A stretch of 64,000 nt of DNA from contig JAHQIY010000019.1 in assembly GCA_019054805.1 (NCBI GenBank), positions 650,001-714,000 on the forward strand, written 5' to 3'. Both the position numbers and the translations under genes were made by a program. The notes beneath the pieces are model-generated. The model was given only the letters and a program-made list of their open reading frames with translations, did no database searches and had not been told where the DNA came from. This document shows, piece after piece, positions 34,029 to 43,807 of the stretch (position 1 is the stretch's first letter; each line of letters starts with the position of its first letter). The stretch comes from Brachionus manjavacas. Lineage: Eukaryota; Rotifera; Eurotatoria; Ploima; Brachionidae.

Positions 34029-34301
34029 ATGGAAGGACTACTTAGTTACAAAAAAGCCTTTTTGGTTTCATATATGTGCTTGGGCTTAGTGTGCATGTCG
34101 GTGTATTCATGCAAGCCGGTGGAATTGCGCGAACAATTAATGAAGAGACTGGAGCACCAGATGATTAGATCTGGCGCTTGGCTCAACATAGACAAATTGC
34201 CAGAGAGCCAAATTCTGAATTTACGCGACATTCTCGCTAAATTTAGCAAGCCGGGCCTCGATCCAAGACCCGACAAATTCAGCAAAGATACCTTCGGATA
34301 A
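34029..34301 (+). CDS. small secreted protein or neuropeptide-like precursor
   Basis: 90-residue intact ORF in a markedly GC-richer patch. Residues about 9-27 form a hydrophobic signal sequence (AFLVSYMCLGLVCMSVYS), followed by CKPVELREQLMKR. A Lys-Arg site after residue 38 could be cleaved to release a C-terminal peptide of about 50 residues rich in charged and Pro/Gly residues (PGLDPRPDKF). Only one cysteine remains after the predicted signal, so it is not a disulfide toxin or hormone fold. Single exon, 176 bp before the WASP-like gene on the same strand. Codon use is like the neighbouring conserved genes, supporting a real gene. No family recognised. Confidence 0.6.
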   Translation: MEGLLSYKKAFLVSYMCLGLVCMSVYSCKPVELREQLMKRLEHQMIRSGAWLNIDKLPESQILNLRDILAKFSKPGLDPRPDKFSKDTFG

Positions 34302-34370
34302 TTAAAAAAAATTTCTCAATTTTTTAAATTTTTGAATAAAATTTATATAAGCTGTTCACAAATTAATCCA

Positions 34371-34410
34371 TCTTCTCTCTCTCTCTCACTTTGTCTCTCT
34401 GTCTCTCACT
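34371..34410 (+). repeat. CT-rich microsatellite upstream of the WASP-like gene
   Basis: TCTCTCTCTCTC-type tract about 70 bp before ATG 34477. It may lie in the promoter or 5' UTR; GAGA-type tracts often do, but no factor can be named. Confidence 0.5.
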
Positions 34411-34476
34411 TGAGCTAAGCAAATTTAAAATTTTTTCCATTCTCATTGTTTTGTGTATTATGTTATAATTTGTTAA

Positions 34477-35997
34477 ATGCCTGCCTTGTATCGATCGAGA
34501 AGCTACCGTCGTCCGGATGACAAGGACACTCTATTGACTGACTTTCTGGAAAAAGACAATTTCAAAGTGCTGGCCACGGCCGCCGCGCAGCTCTTCATAT
34601 CCGCGCCGCACCTAGACAAATGGTTCAAGTCAAGCACTGGCACCATCTGCTTTCTCAAAAATTTCTCCGCCAAAAACTCTTTCTTCTTTCGGCTGTACAG
34701 CCTAATGGTAAGTGACCACCTAAACCCACAGCCACTTGATCGATTTTTCTTCTCAGCAAGGAAAACTATGGGAGCAAGAGATGAGCGCGCCATTCGAATA
34801 CAAAAAAGCCAGTCCATTGTTCCACTTCCTGACTGTCAACGTAAACCCTTGGTCAATTGAAAAAAAAATATTTTAAATTTTATTTAGAAGTTTAACTACG
34901 GCTTCAAGTTTATATGTGAGGACGAGGCCGAGCGCTTTTTGTCATGTGTCAAAAAAAGTGTCGAAAATTTTGGTGTTAGCCCAAAAGAGATAGACGCGCC
35001 ACGACCATTGAAGGTAACGCGGCGAAATTTGTCCGCCGACTTGTGCGGATCGTACTTGGCCGCGTCACAAAACTTCAAAAAAGCCGATGAACAAACGACC
35101 AAGCGGCACAAGTCGCGCCGCGAGTCCCTAACCCGAATAGACAAGAGCGTGATCAGCTGTCCATTTCGGTGCTCATCCACCGACCTGAACGCCAAAGCGG
35201 ACACGTCCGAAAAGGCCGACTCGTCCCAGGACACGCCAAAGTATCCGATCATGGTCAAACGAGCCCTGTCCTCAGCCTCGCAAACTTCCACTTCAACCAA
35301 ACAAATAAACATCTCAGCTGGTCACTGTCAGACAAAAATTTTGTCCGGATCCACATCGACCATCAACACCCTGTCGATAAACGCGGCCGACATTCACTCC
35401 AGCCCCGAGACCATCCAATCTACGCCCAAAATGCCCACCAAACACAAGGACATCACCGAAATGGACATAATCAAAGACCTGCTGGTCAAGTTCAATGTGT
35501 CAATAAACAAAAAAATGGTAAAAGTTCTCAAAGAGTACATAAGCCAGTTTGGCGGCTTGGACAAGTTCAAAAAAGCCATGGAAAACAGGGACGAATACAT
35601 CAAGCTGAACGCTTACATCGCGGCAACCAATGCCAGTTTGATTCGCGAGACAGTAATCAAGCAGCAGAACAGGTACCAGACAGTGTATCCTATGAACACA
35701 ATGGCGACACCACCGAGTCCGATCATGGCCCCCAAGGGATGCTATCCAACACCTACTACCCCCGTGGCTGTGCTCAAAAAATACGAGCCGCTGACTCCTT
35801 TTTCGGTCAATTCGAAGACTCTCAATTTGTCTGATCGAACGCCAGTGCGAAATAGCCTAATTGCCAGTTGTGTTCAATCGAGTCGCACTGATACGCCGTC
35901 ACCACTCAGACAGGTGTTCAAGTCAGCCGCGGTTCTCAACCACGACTCCAATGCTCCTCCTAAACCGCCCAGGCGGTCTTCTCTTAAAGTCAATTAA
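34477..35997 (+). CDS. WASP-family protein with WH1 domain and GBD-like helix, lacking CRIB and VCA
   Basis: Three exons: 34477-34707, 34757-34840 and 34888-35997, all phase 0, giving 474 residues. Residues about 15-140 are a WH1 (EVH1) domain of the WASP type: LATAAAQLFIS, W-x-K, GTICFLKN, FFFRLYSL, LWEQEM, FHFLTVN, NYGFKFICEDEAERFLSCV. In WASP this domain binds WIP-type proline peptides. A basic Ser/Thr-rich linker follows. Residues about 293-345 (MDIIKDLLVKFNVS...LKEYISQFGGLDKFKKAM) match the helical C-terminal half of the WASP GTPase-binding domain, which normally clamps the VCA. The CRIB motif that should precede it is not seen. The end has short PxxP motifs (APPKPPRR) but no long polyproline, no WH2 and no acidic Arp2/3-binding tail. 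It stops at TAA 35995-35997; the DNA beyond is transposon. Likely an adaptor or negative regulator rather than a nucleation-promoting factor. Confidence 0.82.
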
Positions 35998-36731
35998 TTT
36001 TAAGGAAAAAAAATTTATTTTTGTTTTTTAAATCTCGAAATTTAAATTTATTATTTGCAATTCGAATTTTTTCATCAATTTATTTATTTATATTTTCTTT
36101 ATTTTGTACGAAAAATGGTTTTGCTAAAGTTTAATTAAAAATTCTAAATAAAATTATTTGAATGTTCTTATTTTTTTTTTCGAGGAAAAATATTTCTTAT
36201 TATTAATTAGGGGTCAAATTTTTATTTGCTCAGCTTTGGCATTGTGAATTTTCCCACAAGCCTTCCAAAAATTACGAAAATAAAACTCAAAAATTCATTA
36301 ATGTAACAAAATCGAGATTTTTAAACTTTTATGATGAAAAAAAATATGTTACAATAAATTCAACAAAATAAAAATTAATGCTGATTTTCTTTAACACTCA
36401 AACGCCCGGCGAGTTTTTTCTGACCCGTTTTTAGGTTTAAAAGTTTTTTTATTTTTGAATCATAATTCCTATTGAAGCCAATTTTAGTGGACCAGAATAA
36501 AATATAAAAATACACAAAAAAATTTAATTTGCAATCCCGGTGTGGAACCCACCCAAAGCTGCACAGTCGATTACGCTTGAGAAAGTCCAAAGAAGAGCCA
36601 CGAAAATACCTTACACTAATAGAAATCTTAAATACAACAATCGTTTAAACAAAATGTCGATCACCACACTCGATCTCAGGCGCAAAAGAGGTGATTTAAT
36701 TCAATTTTTCAAGTCATTGGATGAGCTCGAG

Positions 36732-37354
36732 CAGACTTGTTTTTAAGTCACAGTTTTAAGGCTAAGTCAGAAAAATTTAAGTCAAAGTCATGACTTTAAA
36801 AATTTTTTTCATTTTTTTAGTGAAGTTTAGACAAGTCAACTAATTTTCTGATTTTTAAACTAAAAAATAAATATGATCACTACAACCAAACAATACGAAA
36901 AAACCCGATGATGTTTACAATAAATATGATTTTTTATTTTAATCCAAAAAAAGTTTAGTTTTAAAATCAGAAAATTAGTTGACTGGACTAAACTTCACTA
37001 AAAAAAATTACTTCTGTTATAACCCAAATTTAATGTCATATTAAATTTTAGTTATAAACAGTTACAATATTATTTTTAACAGTTACAGTAGTTATTATTT
37101 TCTAGTCATAATTTTTCATATTTAAATGCTTGTTTTTCACTTATTAGGGAGATTCCAATTTATTCAAAATAAAGATTTATCCTTTAAAAGTTTCTTCTTT
37201 TATTGTTTGGTCTCTCAACAAAAGCATAGCGGGAGTTATTGAATTAATACTCGTCTATGCTCAGAAAGATAATAAACAAAAACCACGTTTATTACACTTC
37301 ACTAAAGTCATTGACTTGACTTGACTTAATTCTTGTGACTTAAAAACAAGTCTG
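36732..37354. mobile_element. MITE with 20-bp perfect terminal inverted repeats and internal hairpin
   Basis: Left end 36732-36751 starts CAGACTTGTTTTTAAG; right end 37335-37354 is its exact reverse complement. Beyond the ends are many TGACTT/AAGTCA hexamers. Inside, 36817-36870 and 36955-37012 form a second inverted repeat of about 54 bp (TTTTAGTGAAGTTTAGAC on the left). No ORF. It splits the LINE reading frame, so the insertion is younger than the LINE. No clear target duplication was found at the ends. Confidence 0.7.
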
Positions 37355-37519
37355 GTATTGACTGGTATCAAAGACCATATCTTAAATCAAGCGTCATTCA
37401 AGATGTTCCTGCAGCCTCAACAAGAGGCAATAAAAAGCAGGTCAGGTCACAAAGTCTCACTTCATGTGAAATCAACGACTTTCACTTGTCGGTCAGTGCA
37501 AGAATGCGCTTTTTCACTA

Positions 37520-37683
37520 ACAGGGTGTAATGTTTACATTAGTACCCTTGGGCCCGTCTATCCGATCTTCCCGTAAGACGTATTGAAGCAGCTTTTTATG
37601 CTCCTTGTTAACTTAAACTCTCATGGTTAAGTTAATCAACTTTCCAGTGATATCGACAAAGATGTCGCCATATCATACAGGGT
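37520..37683. mobile_element. 150-bp insertion flanked by a 7-bp direct repeat
   Basis: ACAGGGT occurs at 37520-37526 and again at 37677-37683, and the LINE protein reads on smoothly (FFTNRV then STIWNQLP) if the 157 bp between are removed. That is the picture of a small insertion with target-site duplication. The insert has no terminal inverted repeats that I can see and no A-rich tail. Confidence 0.55.
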
Positions 37684-38261
37684 ATCCACAATTTGGAATC
37701 AGCTGCCGGACAGTATAGTAAACGCTAGTAGTCTCAATATTTTAGAAGTAAGATTGGATTTTTGTCTTATAGAAGAAAAGAATTGGAAAAAGCTTGGTTA
37801 ATGGTGTTTCAAGAATTCAAAAATCAGCACAAGATACATTGTTTTTATTCATTTGTCTTTATATTATGGTTTCTTATTATTGGCTTTTGTATTTATATTT
37901 TTTTTATATTTCTATCCATGCGAACAGTTATTAAGGGCAGTTGAGAAAATTAGTTAAGGGGATAGGCTCAAATGTTATGATGTCCAGGCTCAGAGGCTCA
38001 TTACATTACAGTCAATCTGGCTGCTACAGTTGCGCGTTTTTTTTGGAAGACTCTGGCCCACGTTCCAGTATGTGGGTTTCCACGCAGCAAAATTACTACT
38101 ACTACTAAAATGAAAAAAAAATTTAAACATAAACGCCTAAACAGTTTTTTTTAAACCCGTCATTAAATTTGGATTATGAAACTAAATTAGTGGTTTCTTG
38201 TTTGAAAGTTTGATCTTATATCTAAAAATTAAAATTAACTATTCTAGAATTTTCTCTAAAA

Positions 38262-38640
38262 ATGCCTAAGCGTATTTCTGTCATGAAATGCTCAAGAAGA
38301 ACTAGAGCGTCTACGAGATGCTGATGATGCTGATTCTATACCTTCTGATGAAGATGATTTGGATTATGTAGACAATGATGAACATGATGATGAGACTAAT
38401 AAACATATTGAAGAAGCTATACAAACAACCATTTAAAAAGTCCTTGACGATAATTTAGTTACTGCTAAAGATGGCACTCAATGGATAAAGTTGAAAGATG
38501 GTGAAGAGACTAGTGTACGTAAAAAAATCACCTTTGGTCAAAAGACTGGAGTGACAAGTTATGCGGCTCAGCGAATTGATGAGACAACTTTGTCTACGTT
38601 TTTACTCATATTCAATGTGTCTAGTTAACTCCTGTTTCAA
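38262..38640 (+). pseudogene. piggyBac-like transposase, N-terminal part
   Basis: Begins MPKRISVMK at 38262, then changes frame into QEELERLRDADDADS and an acidic stretch (SDEDDLDYVDNDEHDDE). A stop follows at about 38434, and the same frame continues TAKDGTQWIKL and TSYAAQRIDETTLSTF, which resembles the start of the DDE_Tnp_1_7 region of piggyBac transposases. The catalytic domain is missing; sequence ends at about 38690 before the right terminal repeat. Confidence 0.6.
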
Positions 38641-38865
38641 GAAAAGCCAACCATAATCAAGGTTCAGCATCAAAAAAAAAGTGTTGTATAGACTAAATAG
38701 GTAATGAATAATTTAAATCAAATAAAATTAAAAAAAAATGATTTTTATTTAAAAAATAAAAAAAATTCCATCTATTTTTATTATTTTTCAAGCTTAATAA
38801 GATGAAGGGTCAAAAAAACCGTTTGGGCGTGAAAGGTAAAAAAAAATCGGGTGTTTGAGTGTTAA

Positions 38866-39185
38866 AGTAATTTGTTAGATTTCTGAATTTTTTTTCATGG
38901 CGAGTTATTAGGGGCAGGCTTTATTTTTTTACAAGCTTTAAAACGAGCATACTCGTGATTTATAAAAATGCTCGGTTAAGACAATAAAAGTGAGTATACC
39001 TAAAATGACCGCTTTTCATTTTTAAGCCAACAATATAAAGTAGTCTAGTCTCTAAAAAAACAAAGCCCACAGATTTTTTGATTTTTAAAAATTTTTCTTG
39101 AACGTCATGCTCCCAACAAATCCCGAAAGTGAATATGATGAAAATAAATGCTAAAAATGCTTTGGGATTTGATCCCACGCCGTTT
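38866..39185. other. sequence between two piggyBac remnants
   Basis: AT-rich, no clear coding on either strand. It may be degraded transposase sequence belonging to the C-terminal fragment that follows. Confidence 0.3.
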
Positions 39186-39189
39186 ATTG

Positions 39190-39435
39190 TTTAAAAACAT
39201 GCCGAATTAGTTGAAGAGATCAAAGAAATAAGTAAAAGTAGTAATGAAGGATTAACGAACCTATCTCCTTCAATAAAGAGAAGACCATCAGCTCAAGATA
39301 CTACTCCACAAGCAAAGAATTCGAATTCAGAGGAATTTTCAAGGAATAGTTAACAGAGTAGTGATGTATGTTCCATGTGTAAGCTTAATACTTGTGTGTC
39401 TTGCACTTCAGAAAAGACTATTATTTGTCTACAAT
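39190..39435 (+). pseudogene. piggyBac-like transposase, C-terminal cysteine-rich part
   Basis: Reading about AELVEEIKEISKSSNEG, then RRPSAQDTTPQ, then CSMCKLNTCVSC...TIICLQ. The order of a helical end, a Ser/Pro-rich linker and a short Cys-rich motif is how many piggyBac transposases finish. One in-frame TAA interrupts it near 39353. It lies outside the right TTAA of the neighbouring element, so it derives from another copy. Confidence 0.4.
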
Positions 39436-39595
39436 GAGAAAAGATTTAAAAAAAAGGCAATTTATTTTACCTCTTCTTCTTTTTTATTTAATTATTATAC
39501 TTTATTTGATCGTAATGAAATAAATTTTAAATCAATAGTAATCAATTTTTTCTCTTTTTTAATTTGACCATCTGAAAAAAAAAAAATGTTCAGTT

Positions 39596-39778
39596 GAACA
39601 GCATCAGCGTCTAAATGTTGGGTTCCTTTTCTATGGACTATCTCAAAGTCATAAGTTTTTAAATGAAAGCCCAACGGACTTATCTTCCCGTTGGTTCATC
39701 GATGTTCATTAGCCACATCAACTCGTAGTGACCGGTATTCAACAGAAATTTGAAGCCATACAGCTCTGTGCGAAATTT
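39596..39778 (-). pseudogene. Ty3/gypsy RT-RNase H fragment
   Basis: On the minus strand: FRTELYGFKFLLNTGHYEL, then WLMNIDEPTGR, and in another frame TYDFEIVHRKGTQHLDADA. These are the RNase H core blocks of gypsy polyproteins (TDHYALxWLMN, YDFEIxHRxGxxHxNADALS). One frameshift and a stop; the first catalytic-region D is replaced (TGHY instead of TDHY). About 180 bp only, directly downstream of GTF2F1, possibly in its 3' UTR. Confidence 0.65.
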
Positions 39779-39952
39779 TTAATTATTTGATTTAGAATTT
39801 TGAATATTCTTATGTATTTTTTTTTAATTGACTTATGCCACCTAAAATACAAGTTGGCAAAATTGTCCATCATTAAATCAATTAACTTAATAAATAAAAA
39901 AAAATTTTTATTAAACAAATAATTTTTCATTTCAAACAAAATCAATTCGATT

Positions 39953-41582
39953 CTAAGATAAAGATAGATACTTGACGCCATTTTTTTCAAATATTTTGGC
40001 ATTCAATCTATCCAAAATGGTCTTTAAACTTTGACAAAGCTGCTCTTTGCTCATTTTGTCCTGGGTTTTGGCGCGAAATTTGTGCAGCAGTTCTTTGGTA
40101 GTCATTGGCTTGCGTGAGAGGTAGCGCCTGACTTCCTCCTCGGTGAGCGCCGAGGTCTCGGGAGCGGGAGCGGGAGGGGCCACATGCCCGGACTTTGCCT
40201 GAACCGCTGCAATTATTGCCGCTGTCTTACTAGCCTTGGTAGTTTGCGCCGTTGACGTACTAGATGATGACGACGACTCGTCGTGGGCCTGCAGTCCACC
40301 CGAGGCTGTCTTTTGGAACTTTTTGCTCGTTTTTTGCAGCGGATCAGTGGCTTTGCGCTTCAACTTGTTGTCCATCTTGGACTTTTTGCCTTCTTCCCCA
40401 TCCATTTCATCAAAACTTGAACTAGAATCTTTCGATTCTGTAAAAAAATTAAAAAAATAAAATTAATTTTTTTTTAAAATTTTTATTCAAAAAACCTTCA
40501 TCTTTTCCGAGCTTTCCAGTTTTGAAAAATTCATCAAACTCTTCATCGCCATCCTCGTCTTTTTTGGTCATTAGCTTTTTGTATTCCTTGCCCTCCTCAG
40601 TCAAGTCCTCGTCCTCCTCCTGCTCTTCCTCGTCAGACGACCTCTCCATAGCCTTGATGGCCTCCTCCTCGTCAATGCCCTTCTCCTCGTACTTCTCGTC
40701 AAACTTGCCCGGCTCGGCATCAGGCTCCTCGTATTCGCTACCCGTATCAGAGTAGTCTTTTTCCAGGCCCTCTCTGTCGCCGTCGTCAGAGTCCTCCATG
40801 CCCTTGGGAGCCTCGTCTTCCTCGTTCTTCTTGCTCTTCGGCTTGCCCTTTTTCTTAGGCTTGCCCTTGGCTTTTTTTTTCTGCTTGTCCTCGTCGTCGT
40901 CCTCGTCGCTCAGAGTAGATGCCTTGCGAGGCTTTGGCTTCTCGCCAGGCTCGCCCTCCTCCTCCTCGCCTTCCTCGGCTTTGCGCTTATTCGCCATAAT
41001 CATGTACTTGTTCAGGATTTTGTGTCTTCGCTTGAACTCTTCTTCGGCCTCGTCTATGTCCAGGGTCTTGTAGGTCTTGTGCGGAGCAAACGTGTACCAA
41101 TCCTCCAACGGATGGGCCTCGAAGCCGCCATCTGCGCATTTAATGAACACAAAATAGCACGAGTTTTCCGATATTGATTTTTTGCCGATGAACTGTTTGT
41201 CTCGGGTTTTTTCTTTCTCGCTGGCTTTGGTGTTTATGAGCCAGGGCAGGTCTTCGGCGTGGACTTTTTTGGGCACATAGCCATACTTGCGCCGCCTGGC
41301 CAGCTCTTTGGCCTCTTTGTTGAACTCGCTGCCTTGGCCCGACTTGGGACCGTTCTCCCAGTCGGGGCGCGACGGCACGTTCGACGTGTCCCGGCTCATT
41401 TCGGGCCGGTTGAATTTGCCAATGTCGATTGTGCCCGTGCTGAATTTGAGAGCGTGAAATTTGCGACGAGTTTTCGAAACGCGCACGTAGTAATCTTTGG
41501 TTTTTATTGTGGGCTGTTCGGCTTGTTGCGCCATTGATGTCGCCTGGTGATAAGTGCTATATTGAACAACCGGTATCGACAT
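39953..41582 (-). CDS. GTF2F1: general transcription factor IIF subunit 1 (TFIIF-alpha, RAP74)
   Basis: Large subunit of TFIIF, which binds RNA polymerase II with TFIIF-beta, recruits it to promoters and helps elongation; nuclear. Two exons: 41582-40496 and 40437-39953, with a 58-bp phase-1 intron, giving 523 residues (human about 517). The N-terminal dimerisation domain shows YYVRVSKTRRKFHALKF, QGSEFN, RRKYGYVPK, AEDLPWL, FEAHPLEDWYTF, TLDIDEAEEEFKRRHK. A long acidic and lysine-rich centre (about 205-355) is low-complexity. The C-terminal winged helix is LTEEEVRRYLSRKPMTTKEL...LNAKIFEKNGVKYLSL, which in other species binds FCP1 phosphatase and TFIIB. The first ATG is at 41580-41582; an in-frame ATG sixteen codons later is possible. 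GC-rich relative to surroundings, as expected for a conserved gene. Confidence 0.95.
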
Positions 41583-41589
41583 TTAATAA

Positions 41590-42040
41590 AAAAAATTTTT
41601 TTTTTTATTAGATCCCAAAGTTAATTTAAACTTGAATTTGTTTCAGATGAGAGTGAAATTTTCATTTTTTTTAAATCAAAATGTTTTAGAATAGACTTAA
41701 CAAAGAGATAGATTTTGTTGCTCTTGTTTCTGGTCTCAGGCCGGATCAGAAAATGAGCTTCTTCAGAATTAGAAATTTTTTTGATGTTTTTATACTTAAA
41801 TTATATAAATTTAATAGTTCACTTTAAAGAGAACCTCAAAAATATTACAGTGGTGTTCTGGATATAGCAATTTACGATAATTTACGTAAAAAAAAGTAAA
41901 TTTACCTAATTTCACGTAATATATTGTAAATTTATGTAAAAAAAAAATGTCCAAAAAATTGAAATAATCTGGCACTTTTTAAAAAAAAATGAATTTTTGT
42001 TATCCTTCAATTTTTATATTTAAAATTTTGAAAAAAAAAA
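41590..42040. other. intergenic repeats upstream of GTF2F1
   Basis: Contains a copy (41685-41757) of the loop sequence of the foldback at 43808-44115 (shared AGATTTTGTTG and TGGTCTCAGGCCGGATCAG-like text). At 41846-41847 a TA is followed by CAGTGGTGTTCTGG and TTTACGTAAA motifs, another single end of the Tc1-like repeat family. The GTF2F1 promoter should lie within the first few hundred bases. Confidence 0.4.
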
Positions 42041-42349
42041 TTTACCATTATTTACGTAAATTTTGGTAAAATGTAATCAATTTAATGGTAAGAAATGATT
42101 AATTAAAATTTTAAATTAATTTGAAAAAAAAATTTTATTAACATTTTTTACGTTAAAACCTGAGAACAATATTTCACCGATGAATTTAATTTCAACTATG
42201 AAAATGTTTGCAATATTAACCTGTAATATTTTTTTAACGTAAAAAATGTAAATAAAAATTTTTTTTCAAATTAATTTAAAATTTTTATTATCATTTAAAT
42301 TAATCATTTTTTACCATTTTTTACCAAAATTTACGTAAATTATGGTAAA
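42041..42349. repeat. foldback repeat with arms of about 117 bp
   Basis: 42041-42158 and 42233-42349 are imperfect reverse complements, both ending in TTTACCAT...TTTACGTAAATT.TGGTAAA. The 74-bp loop (ATTTCACC...TTTAATTTCAA...TTTGCAATATT) has a relative at 54596-54650, so this is a dispersed element, not a chance palindrome. Confidence 0.6.
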
Positions 42350-42819
42350 TTTTTTTTTCTAATACGAGTGGGTTCATAAGTAAGACTTTTAAGTTCATAA
42401 TATTTAAAAAAATCATTTATTTTGTAAGAAAAAATTGCTCTAGAAAATTAATAAAAAGTAAATTATATGTGCTGATTTAGAATTTTTGTAAATTATTTCA
42501 ATATACTTGACTTTTTCACGCTATGTAATCAGTCAAAGTTTTAGCACATTTGAGCAGGGAATCTTTCTTTTTAGATCTATAAAAGTGATATAGATACTTT
42601 TTTTCCCGGGAAAAAAGCTTTTTTAAAAAAATTTTCTTTGAGAAATCCGAAAATAAAATTTATTTTTTGGTAACTGTTATAACGGGTGACAACTTAAAAT
42701 CGAGACGAACTTGAAGTATCATTTGCAATGGTATTTTAATTTTTTTTTTAATCTATATTCATATTCTTTCAGTAAATTTAATATTAAATACGAAAAAAAA
42801 AAATTATTTAATTTGAATC

Positions 42820-43600
42820 AAATTCATCTAGAGAAGAGGCCTTAAGAATTCGCGTGTACGCGTTTTTTAACGAAAATAGATCACCTGGAAAGATATTCAC
42901 TGTGAGGCATTTTATGGCAGAAAAATTCCTAGGAGTACTGTTTACCGAATTTTAAAACGTAGTGAATATTTTTCACCAGAAAGGAAACAAGGATCTGGTC
43001 AAACACCGAAAAAAATGACTAAAGTACAGCTCAACAAGCTAAAAAGATATATTTTACTCAAGTAACATTGCTGCAACACCAGCAAGTACAAAATATACCC
43101 CAGTTAAGAAATTTGAGCAGAAATTACATGTTTGGTTGGTCATTTCTGAGAGGGGGATTTCGGCGCCAATCATACGAAAAAGTGGACTTGCAGTCAACCA
43201 AACTGTCTATTTAGACTTTATAAAGCGTGAAGTCATTCCATTTATTTAAAAGCATCATTCAGACGGCAACTATAAGTACTGGCCCGACTTGGCGAGCTCT
43301 CATTATGCCAATACAGTAGTCAACTACTTGATTGACCAAAATATCAAATTTGTGCAAAAATTCGAAAACTCTACTTCTTGCAAATGTGCAAGAAGTACGA
43401 CCAATTGAAGATTTTTGGTCCATTTTAAAGGGGAAAGTGTATGAGAATGGCTGGTGAGCAAAAAACTTAGATGAACTAAGGGATAAAATACGATTTTGTA
43501 CAAGAAATATGGACCAAAATCTCGTACAGGACCTTTTGGCCTCTAAATCCAAACGACTCAATAATATTCGAAGAAATGGACTTATTGAAAAAAGATAAAA
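42820..43600 (+). pseudogene. degenerate Tc1/mariner-type transposase
   Basis: In three frames, in order: a helix-turn-helix part (VRHFMAEK, then PRSTVYRILKRSEYFSPER and KKMTKVQLNKLK), a catalytic part (KLHVWLVISERGISAP, then FIKREVIPF and YWPDLASSHYANTVV with the second D), and a third part (VRPIEDFWSILKGKVYENG with the E). Many frameshifts and at least one TAA. Pattern WPDLAS-HY and RPIE-FW are those of the mariner-like group. It is inactive. A target TA or terminal repeats could not be fixed. Confidence 0.7.
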
Positions 43601-43735
43601 GCATAAATAAAAACTAGAACAAAAATGCTATATTCTCTCAAATTTCAAATTGATCAAAATCAATTATTCTTTTTTGTTGAATCATGCTCAAATTTACTAA
43701 AATCAAAATGAAATGAAAATCTTGCCAAATTAAAT

Positions 43736-43790
43736 CACCGATAAGTTGGCGAATTTAAATCCCATTGAAATGCTGTGAAAGAATTCTCGC
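43736..43790 (+). pseudogene. Tc1-like transposase scrap
   Basis: Encodes roughly LNPIEMLWK, the third catalytic block (SPDLNPIE-W) of Tc1-like transposases, directly before a foldback repeat. Too short to classify further. Confidence 0.4.
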
Positions 43791-43807
43791 AAATTCATTT
43801 CATTTCA

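Larger units (their letters stand above)
36531..38107 (+). pseudogene. 5'-truncated LINE inside the piggyBac element
   Basis: Pieces of a reverse-transcriptase C-terminal region: KVQRRATK and TTLDLRRKRGDLIQFFK (36560-36710), then SCEINDFHLSVSARMRFFTNRV (37455-37526), then STIWNQLPDSIVNASSLNIL (37685-37745). A 3' UTR follows, ending in an ACT-trinucleotide tail at about 38090-38103. The first gap is filled by the MITE 36732-37354 and the second by a 150-bp insertion. Sequence resembles the CR1/jockey-type LINE at 57.3-59.0 kb (which has IQRRATKLVGR and LTTLESRRSRGDLI at the same place) but the tail differs. Confidence 0.72.
36391..38865 (+). mobile_element. piggyBac-like DNA transposon, carrying nested insertions
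   Basis: TTAA at 36391-36394 is followed by CACTCAAACGCCCG. At the other end CGGGTGTTTGAGTG is followed by TTAA at 38862-38865. Inverted ends plus TTAA target duplication are the hallmark of the piggyBac superfamily. Inner repeats (TCTGACCC / GGGTCAAAAAAACC-type) add support. The only transposase coding is a damaged N-terminal part at 38262-38640; most of the left half is a LINE remnant (36531-38107) that itself contains two further insertions. Immobile by itself. Confidence 0.75.

Noticed and set aside
34503-35834. Long ORFs on both strands overlapping the WASP-like gene
   Set aside because: Shadow frames of GC-richer coding sequence; only the plus-strand frame has a WH1 domain and consistent splice sites.
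39160-39185. GGGATTTGATCCC, considered as a tRNA T-arm
   Set aside because: No acceptor, D or anticodon arm around it. No tRNA or rRNA gene was found anywhere in the window.
40236-41537. Plus-strand ORFs rich in Ser, Leu and Phe over GTF2F1
   Set aside because: Antisense shadows of the acidic and lysine-rich centre of TFIIF-alpha.
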